Shown piece after piece: positions 57,168 through 64,000 of a DNA stretch of 64,000 bases. The notes below the pieces were generated by a model, which was not told where the DNA came from, searched no databases, and was given only the letters and a program-made list of their open reading frames with translations. Both the position numbers and the translations under genes were made by a program. The first letter of the stretch is position 1. Each line of letters begins with the position of its first letter. This stretch comes from Paragorgia papillata (Eukaryota; Cnidaria; Anthozoa; Scleralcyonacea; Coralliidae). Where the stretch lies: contig JAWNZC010000322.1 of assembly GCA_035771165.1 (NCBI GenBank), positions 62,001 through 126,000 on the forward strand. The letters are read 5' to 3'.

Positions 57168-60100
57168 CCAGACTGCATAGTGTGGCACTTTTCGACGAGA
57201 TCTCGGGTGCGCAAAACGACCGAAATTCAGGTTCAGGTGCGCAAAAAATCCCACTAGTGCGCATTGAAAAAAATCTCGGGTGCGACACGAAGAAATTCTA
57301 ACTTCTCAGGTGCGACATAACTCTCTCAGAAATATTGTTCCAAAGGATCATGAATCTGCAAGAAAGTTGCTTGCAAGGACAAAACGAAAAGAAAATAATA
57401 TGATAGACTTGTCAGGAAAACAGATTGACAAGGAAACAGCTGATGAGCTGGATGAAGGAATGGGTAAAGTAGACAAATCTAATGAAAAAGAGGATTCGCT
57501 CTCTTCAACACCAGTCATTGGACATAGTCAAGATACAGGTAGTGTTGATGAAGCGGACTGTGAAAGTCAAACAACAGGCAAAGTGATAGAGAGGGAAAAG
57601 GTTCAAAGTATGTTGAAGGGTTTTATCGAAGATGAAAATGAGGAAGAAATTTCACCGATCAACAAAATACAGACCGATATAAACCGCATATTGTTGAAGC
57701 CATGGATGATCTTACCTTAGAACCAAAAGTGAAATCGAAAGTCAATGATAAGAATGATACCAATGTAGGATCTTTGAAAGAGTTTTCAAATCTCCTCGAA
57801 ATTTCCCATCCAGATATACTTGTTGAAATTCTTGATGATGGTTGCAGAGTAACATGTGTACCATGCAAACAATATTTAGTGTCACAACCAAAGAAAAAAA
57901 GGTATGTTACCAGTGACTTTGTCCTTATATCCGTAACTGTAGTAGATATACAGTAGTGGATGTGTAAAACCATTTTTGCTCTTCCTTTGCCAGGAATGCC
58001 AGCTCTTGCCAATGTTGGGGAACTGGTATGATTTATGAAGGCGAGAAAACAGAGGCATTGATTTCTGGGGGGAACCAAGCCTGGTTCAGTTTTAAGGGTG
58101 CATTAACAGACCATGTTGGCTGTAGTTCAATTCGCAGTGGTGGACAAGAACATTTTAAAGCGAAACAGCACGAGATCAGCGAAAGGAAGCGCAATGCAGG
58201 AAATGACAAGGTTAATACAAATCTGGTGGCGCTGCAATCCAAGTTTGCAAGATGAAAGCAGCAGCTTTGAGTTATGAGACCATGATTGGATTCTTATCAT
58301 TTTGTGGTTCAGATGTAGGATCCATTGGCCATGGACGGTAAATATTATAGCTTACTGTACATTTTCTAGAAAATTTAGCTCGATGAACTATAATGAATTA
58401 AATAATGCTATTAAAATAAGGTATAATATTATCTTTTTCTGTACAGTAATCAATTTCCAGAGGTCATGAAGACAGCATACCAATATGCCATTTTGAAAAC
58501 ATCGGAGTACCTATGCAAGCCATTGAAAGCAACCGGTTTGCGCCCTCATGTTTCCATTGCCATTGACAAATCTACACCTCATAGAGAAACGAACCATGCG
58601 ATTTTGATGCTCATGCCTGTTAATGGAAGACGGGTTGCAATGCCTTTAGATTGTCCACTTGTCTACTCAGTTGATCCAGTAACACGAGACGTTGTTGGCG
58701 GTTGCGGCGCAGATCTTGTCGAACAGATTGTTGATGTATTGAAGAAGAAAGTTTCTTTCATACTAAGTGATTTGCATTATGTGAGAGGTAAACAATAACG
58801 ACATAGTTACTACTCGGGCAATTTTGACGTGATTATACATAACGTAACCTTCTACCACCTCCAAACAACCCTACGCCTAAACATTATTTTATTTTAACCC
58901 TGCTTTAAATTGACTATAGCAATCCATGCCGATGGCCAGTATCAATCCAACACGTTTCAAGATGCTCTTTATGAACAAATGGGATCGGACGACCATCCAG
59001 CCGATCCCTTTTTCCTGACACCATGGGACGTATCCCACTGGATGGATTTGGCTATGGAAGCATTGCGAACAAAGAGACAGTCCTCCGCGTTCCTAGCGAG
59101 ACTCATTAAAAGGTCTAACCGGCTTCATACGATTTTTAGTCGAGGACGTGGTCACTCTGAGTACAAAGGTTTGGCATCTTCCCTTGGGTTGCGGGCTCTA
59201 GAAACGGTAACGTTTGCGACCACACGTTTCTTTAGTTCATCCTTTGAGCAATGGGATAAGATTTATAAGAGCTACAAGGCATTGATGGAAGTTTTCATGC
59301 AATATAGAGAAAATGTAGATGATGATTGTGAGCAGGCAAAGTATGAGGTATGAATTGAAAGTTTTCCTTACCTTTTGTTCCTGCGAATAATTCAATGAAA
59401 TGTCATCCATAATGTGTTATTATTCATCATGCAGTGTTACAAAATTTTAATTTGTATTTTCTCAGGTACGAGGCCAAGATTACGCCATCGATATATGTGG
59501 GGTTCTAGATGAACTAAGACCAAGTGTTACGCTCATGATAAAAAGTCAGGCCGTTAATCTCCCCCCTGGAAAATAGTTTCTTGGTTCCCTAGAGTGACAG
59601 ACCTTATTGAAAGAATGCAAGCCAACCTTGCAGAAGTCAGGGAAGGAGAGAAACCGTCTAATGTGCTGCTACCTACTCTTAGCAAGCATTGGGAAGAACT
59701 TACGTCTTTCGACAATGATGATGGAGACAGTGAAGATGAAGATATTGTTGTTGGGTCTTTTCAAGGCGTGCCAGTTCTGCGTGGGTGGCTAGTAGTTAAG
59801 GAGACGGTGCAGAATGTGGCAAACGAGACACATGGGAAGAAGAAAACTGTCTATACATGGGAGGCCAGAAACAGCTTCGAGTGCATTAATGGTCTCATAA
59901 CTTTGTGCCAGGAGATTAAGGCAGAACTGGAAAGTCGTTACAATGACATCGTTCCTGACGTAGTAAAGCAGATGGGAAAGATTTTCGATTTCGAGAACAT
60001 GATTGAAAAGCTCTCAAAGTTTAGTGTACAGAACGGAAAGCTGTCAATTTCGAAAGCAGATCGCAGGGAATGGGAAACATGTGGCCGTGAAGAATTCAAT

Positions 60101-61144
60101 GAATTTTATATGCATGTCTGTAACCTTCCTCATATTGTAAATTTAAGTGATATGAATCCAGATCTTGAACTTTATGCACATAGCAGTGATTTAGTGTTGA
60201 AAAATTTGAAGACAACACTCCAAAATATTATCTGGCAAGGGCTTGGTGGATCTGCTTATGAAAGCTTTCGCGATAAGGATGGCAAAAAGATCGAGGAATT
60301 TCAAGTGAGTCAATTGAAGCAGTTCTCGGTTTTGGAAGATCTTAGCATGGATAAATGGTTTCTGCTAGAGTTCTCTTCGGGCAAACAAGTTAAAGGACGG
60401 GTTTGCGAAGAATCGTTGGTGGAATCCTTTTACAACAACGATCAAGTATCTAAATCTCTCGGACAGGAGATGTGCATAGCACTAGATGTCGCGTTAGCTT
60501 CAGGTGGGTGTGAAGCTATTGTCGAAGGGTTTTATAGTGTTGTGAAGGCACACAAGCAATACGGTGGACAGTCGAATGAGGTTTTGATGCAGCGAGCTGT
60601 GGTGGATTTGTCTATTCCCGAACCCATATCATGCATGGAAACCATGCGTGAAATCGGCAAACTCCACTCTGAAGGCAGCAAAACACTTGGTATCTCTACG
60701 CATAGAAGTGCTATGTTCAATGATGGTAGAGAGAGAGCTGCAATGAAATACAGAGTCAGCAAGGTTGTCGATCGATTAGCAGCAGAGCAACCAAGATGTC
60801 CTCATGTTGTTGCGGCTGACTTTTAAAACAAGAATTTTATATTGTGTTAGACAGTGTAAATGTTAAGCTCTATGACTATGGCTATGCACGGTTCGAATTA
60901 AAACCAAGTTCTCCAACGTCAATATGTAAAAATTGAATGTGTGATTTAACGTAATTACGTATTAAAGTGGGTTTTGTTTGAAAATAACAAAATAAGAAGG
61001 TCAATCACTAAATAATCAGTACACCTATGTCACCTAATATGTAACGCGAGGTGCGTTAGATTTTGCACTCACTCCAGCCCAGGTGCGCTTTTTTTACATA
61101 TAGAAAATATATTGGGTGCGCCGTTGCCACACTATGCAGTCTGG
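57168..61144 (+). mobile_element. hAT-type DNA transposon, nearly complete (3,977 bp)
   Basis: Terminal inverted repeats ccagactgcatagtgtggca are perfect over 20 bp, flanked by the 8-bp duplication tgtttaag at 57160-57167 and 61145-61152. The subterminal zones are studded with ggtgcg motifs: at least five at 57207-57315 and three at 61050-61122, in both orientations; such repeats usually bind the transposase. The interior carries the transposase gene at 57308-60826. Confidence 0.9.
57308..60826 (+). pseudogene. hAT transposase gene, six exons, three frameshifts
   Basis: Exons: about 57308-57901, 57994-58337, 58447-58787, 58920-59347, 59466-60826, with GT-AG ends and matching phases; an upstream first exon is possible because ttctcag at 57302-57308 looks like an acceptor. 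A C/H-rich N-terminal segment (CVPCKQYLV, ASSCQCWGTG, HVGCSSIRSGGQEHFKAKQH) looks like a zinc finger. The catalytic region follows: IAIDKSTPHRETNHAI holds the first aspartate, AIHADGQYQ probably the second, DVSHWMDLAMEAL the conserved tryptophan helix, and GGCEAIVEGFYSVVKAHKQY the last acidic residue. Frameshifts lie near 57660, 58235 and in a C6 run near 59567. The remaining frames are long and clean, so decay is recent or partly assembly error. The ATG could be near 57400 (MIDLSGKQ). Confidence 0.82.
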
Positions 61145-61152
61145 TGTTTAAG

Positions 61153-61466
61153 CAGCATTGTATAAATGTTTCGAGTTTGCTTGTTCAGTTATAAATATTT
61201 GCCAGAAAGGGATTTATTAACTCCTAACGTTATTGGAAATAGTCTAATTTTGTCTAACCATTGAGCTTCTAAGGCTCAGCATAGTGGGCTCAGGTAGCAA
61301 GTTAAGGTCTAGCTCTCACATGATTTTTCCTGAGTATTTACAGCTAGACTAGCAAACTGAGAATATTATTCCTTGCATGGTTGATTGCCTTGGTTGTGTG
61401 TTCATTGCCTTGGTTGTGTGTTACTCACTGACTTTGAGACTATGCAAGAGTCTCACTCTCAAACTT
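61153..61466. other. No feature recognised
   Basis: Between the hAT element and the hairpin. A ccttggttgtgtgt direct repeat occurs at 61388-61422. Confidence 0.45.
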
Positions 61467-61654
61467 ATGGAAGCACAGGAGGCTCACATTAACTTTTTAT
61501 TTTTATGTTTTAACTTTTATTTTTTTGTTTTCACTTATTAAAAAGTGAAAACATAAAAATAAAAAGTGAAAACACAAAAATAAAAAGTGAAAGCACAAAA
61601 ATAAAAGCTAAAATATAAAAATAAAAAGATAAAGTGAGCCTCCTGGGCTTCCAT
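61467..61654. mobile_element. Hairpin MITE with aaaaataaaaagtgaaa array
   Basis: tggaagcacaggaggctcac faces gtgagcctcctgggcttcca. The stem continues through ttttatttttatgtttt-type repeats facing aaaacataaaaataaaa-type repeats (three to four copies). Located about 300 bp upstream of the HECT gene. Confidence 0.75.
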
Positions 61655-61732
61655 GCATACAAACTGATGATGTACAACTGTAAATTTTGATTCGATTTAA
61701 ACATCTTTTTAGTTTATTTTTTTCAAAATATA

Positions 61733-61838
61733 TAATTATATATATTAATATATTAATATTAATATATTATATATTAATATATTATATATTAATAAACTAT
61801 ATATTATATATTGTATATTTATATATTATATATTATAT

Positions 61839-61875
<37 letters not shown>
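61733..61875. repeat. AT microsatellite
   Basis: tatataat- and tata-type repeats with a (TA)n end. Upstream of the HECT gene. Confidence 0.85.
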
Positions 61876-61879
<4 letters not shown>

Positions 61880-61956
61880 TCAAAGACTCAACAGTTGTGA
61901 TTAGACATGTTTATTACTAGTTAGTTTCTGACTGATGACATATTTCTAATTTCTTT

Positions 61957-63963
61957 ATGTACTGCAGGTTTTGTGGAAGGTGTTCAGCAAGAATTAAATT
62001 AGAGTCTCGTTACTGTTGTAAATGTAAAAGTGATCAGACTGAAGTTGGCCATCCAAGGTGGACGTCTACAAGTGCTAACAGCTCAAGCAGCAGCTCCAGC
62101 AGCAGCTCATTTGGTAGACCACAAGATGAACCTAAGCCAGCCAAGAAGATAATGTCATTGGATGACTTCATCAAAGACAAAACAAGCAAGAGAAACTGTA
62201 GCTCTGAGTTTCAAACAAAAAGGAATAAGAAAACCAAGAGTGACAATCATGACATAACTATTAACATTGGACAAACAAAATTTGTTGATGGTGACTTAAA
62301 AACGATCTGGGGAAAGAGACTTCCTATTTCGTTGTCTAGAAATGCAACATATGCCCAAATTTTGGAGAAAGGAGTTGAAAAGTGGAAAGTTTTTGACCGT
62401 AAGTTTAATGGGGAAGATAGTTATGCCTTGCTTTATGAAGATGGTAGTTATGCTCGGTTCATGCCTGGATCGTTCAAAGATTTCTTCGATCTTGAAAAGT
62501 ACAAGGCTGAACTTGGTAAAGACTTTAAGCGGATAACGTTATATCTGTGTACCAACAGTGACCTTGAACTGTCTGAGCAGAATCCAAGCCAGGATAATCG
62601 TGATGAAGATAAGACAGAAGTTGCGCAGAAAGGGGGAGAAGGCAGTGGAAATTTTGTGGAGAATGTGCACACAGACATTGCAACTGCAGAAATGCAACAG
62701 ATCGAAAGTGATGAAATACTTGCCCAGATGATTCAAGATGAGTGGCACAATGACAAGGCGTCTGAAGTCAACCCGAAATGTACAGACGATCTCTACAAAA
62801 TAGCAGCCTCTAAAGTTAATGTTGACAAGCAAAATTTTCTTGTCATGCGAAGAAAAGCACCCTTCACTAGACAACTGTTCCTGTGGCAACGCGCAGCCAA
62901 AAAGAATCTGCCAACCTCCGAACTGAGAGTCCACTACAGTGCAGAAGACGGAATCGATTCAGGCGCTATTAGAAAAGAGTTCCTTGAGAACATTGTGCAG
63001 GACATGAAAAGAGTCATGTTTCCGAAAGGCAGCCCCATTCATTCTACGTTCCATGTGCAAATTGGTAATTTTCGCACATGCGGTGAAATAGTGGCAACTT
63101 CAATTGCACAGGGTGGCCCCGCACCCTGTTTTTTGGAGCCTTGCGCATTTGATGCTATGTGGAAAGAAATTGATCTGGTAAACGTACAGGATGAAGATCT
63201 AACCAAAGAAGAGTACACAATCCTTGACAATGTGAGAGCAGATTGCACCAAGCATATCGACTTCATCATTGAAAATGGGTATTCTGGTCAGGTAACCAAT
63301 GGTCACATTAAAGAAATCATCAATTCACTCAAGGTTAGTTTCGTAAATCGTCGTTCTCTGTATATGAAGGAATTCAAGATTGGACTCAATGCCTATGGAT
63401 TAGGAGACCTGATATCTTCACATCCAGAGATCTGCAAGGAACTTTTTCTGCAGGATTTCGAAGCCGAAACAGTACCTGATGGCAACTACCTATTCAGCCT
63501 TTTGAAGCCGTCGTACTCGCCTGAGTCAACGTCAAAGCGTGTAATTGGAGAATCCATCCTAGACCACATGCAAGACCTACTCATGTCCTTCGAAGATGAC
63601 AAAGTTACTGGTAGATCAGCTGCTGTAGCCTGGAGGGATGGCAAAGAGACAAGGGAAGCATCTTCAACCAGTACTGGTATTATTCAAGAAACCATGGAAG
63701 TGGCTGACCTCTCTGTTGCTGGAGTCATGGGATGGCTAACAGGGCAAAAGCATAAGCATACATTTGGAGAAAAAACAACAATAAACGTTCATTTTGATCA
63801 TGAATGTCTTCAGAGAAATCCTTCTCATACAGTTTGTTACCCTTTGGTTGGGGCCTGTGGTAGGGATCTGACTCTTCCTGTGGCGCACATGAAGACCAAA
63901 GAAGAATTTGAAGACATTTTTGTCACTGCGTTTTGCATGGGACAGGCGTTTGCTAAACCATGA
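61957..63963 (+). CDS. HECT-domain E3 ubiquitin ligase, zinc-ribbon N-terminus
   Basis: Single open frame of 668 residues. C3-x2-C6 and C20-x2-C23 form a zinc ribbon; a serine run follows at about 42-52, then a basic linker. At about 95-200 is a conserved globular region (ATYAQILEKGVEKWKVFDRK, YEDGSYARFMPGS, KRITLYL) seen in related invertebrate proteins. The C-terminal half is a divergent HECT domain: VHYSAEDGIDSGAIRKEF is the N-lobe signature, and GACGRDLTLP near the end contains the probable catalytic Cys634 at the position where HECT ligases have CFNxLxLP. HECT enzymes form a thioester with ubiquitin through this cysteine before passing it to a substrate. Closest recognised relative is the G2E3-like group. 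The ATG gives a natural MxCxxCG start, but tactgcag just after it looks like a splice acceptor, so an upstream exon is an alternative. Base composition is ordinary coding; no damage seen. Confidence 0.82.
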   Translation: MYCRFCGRCSARIKLESRYCCKCKSDQTEVGHPRWTSTSANSSSSSSSSSSFGRPQDEPKPAKKIMSLDDFIKDKTSKRNCSSEFQTKRNKKTKSDNHDITINIGQTKFVDGDLKTIWGKRLPISLSRNATYAQILEKGVEKWKVFDRKFNGEDSYALLYEDGSYARFMPGSFKDFFDLEKYKAELGKDFKRITLYLCTNSDLELSEQNPSQDNRDEDKTEVAQKGGEGSGNFVENVHTDIATAEMQQIESDEILAQMIQDEWHNDKASEVNPKCTDDLYKIAASKVNVDKQNFLVMRRKAPFTRQLFLWQRAAKKNLPTSELRVHYSAEDGIDSGAIRKEFLENIVQDMKRVMFPKGSPIHSTFHVQIGNFRTCGEIVATSIAQGGPAPCFLEPCAFDAMWKEIDLVNVQDEDLTKEEYTILDNVRADCTKHIDFIIENGYSGQVTNGHIKEIINSLKVSFVNRRSLYMKEFKIGLNAYGLGDLISSHPEICKELFLQDFEAETVPDGNYLFSLLKPSYSPESTSKRVIGESILDHMQDLLMSFEDDKVTGRSAAVAWRDGKETREASSTSTGIIQETMEVADLSVAGVMGWLTGQKHKHTFGEKTTINVHFDHECLQRNPSHTVCYPLVGACGRDLTLPVAHMKTKEEFEDIFVTAFCMGQAFAKP

Positions 63964-64000
63964 AATAGGATAAGAGTGTTCAGTGTTGATATTTTAAAGG

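Overview
This window is animal nuclear DNA. It is AT-rich, has spliced genes with GT-AG introns, carries many microsatellites, and most of the sequence is transposon-derived. The host genes (a GAB-type docking protein, a diaphanous-type formin and a HECT E3 ligase of a kind I associate with corals and anemones) and the repeat families suggest an early-branching marine invertebrate, most likely a cnidarian. The phylum is inference; the metazoan origin is secure from GAB.

Three host genes can be supported. (1) On the minus strand at 7690-9746 are the first three exons of a diaphanous-related formin; the rest must lie left of the window or in exons I could not recognise. (2) On the minus strand, 36789-46477 holds a GAB-family adaptor: a split PH domain, a long tail of YDxVP phosphotyrosine sites, three PxxxRxxKP motifs for the Grb2 C-terminal SH3 domain and two YxxM sites for PI3K. 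A 6.5-kb first intron is full of repeats. (3) On the plus strand, 61957-63963 holds an intact 668-residue protein with an N-terminal zinc ribbon and a C-terminal HECT-type domain.

Mobile DNA fills almost everything else, often nested. From 10062 to 20354 there is a stack inside a P-type (THAP) element with an 8-bp target duplication. It was invaded by a 7.2-kb element with ctgttacag-rich ends, which was in turn invaded by a decayed PIF/Harbinger element. Two copies of a small element (10069-10495 and 20414-20843) each carry a second copy of themselves, and all four insertions have perfect 9-bp duplications. From 20990 to 25385 lies a 4.4-kb palindrome. At 26.1-27.8 kb are a KIAA1958/Crypton-like relic and a Tc1/IS630-like transposase fragment. 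At 32.0-34.2 kb an R4/Dong-like LINE sits in (TAA)n tracts. From 46.5 to 57 kb are short inverted-repeat elements, a (CGAA)n tract, pieces of a Penelope-like element and an OTU-protease relic. A nearly whole hAT element (57168-61144, 8-bp duplication) has a six-exon transposase gene broken by three frameshifts.

I found no rRNA gene, convincing tRNA, CRISPR array or operon. The most interesting unexplained structure is a tandem array of exon-intron-like units at 13497-14340.
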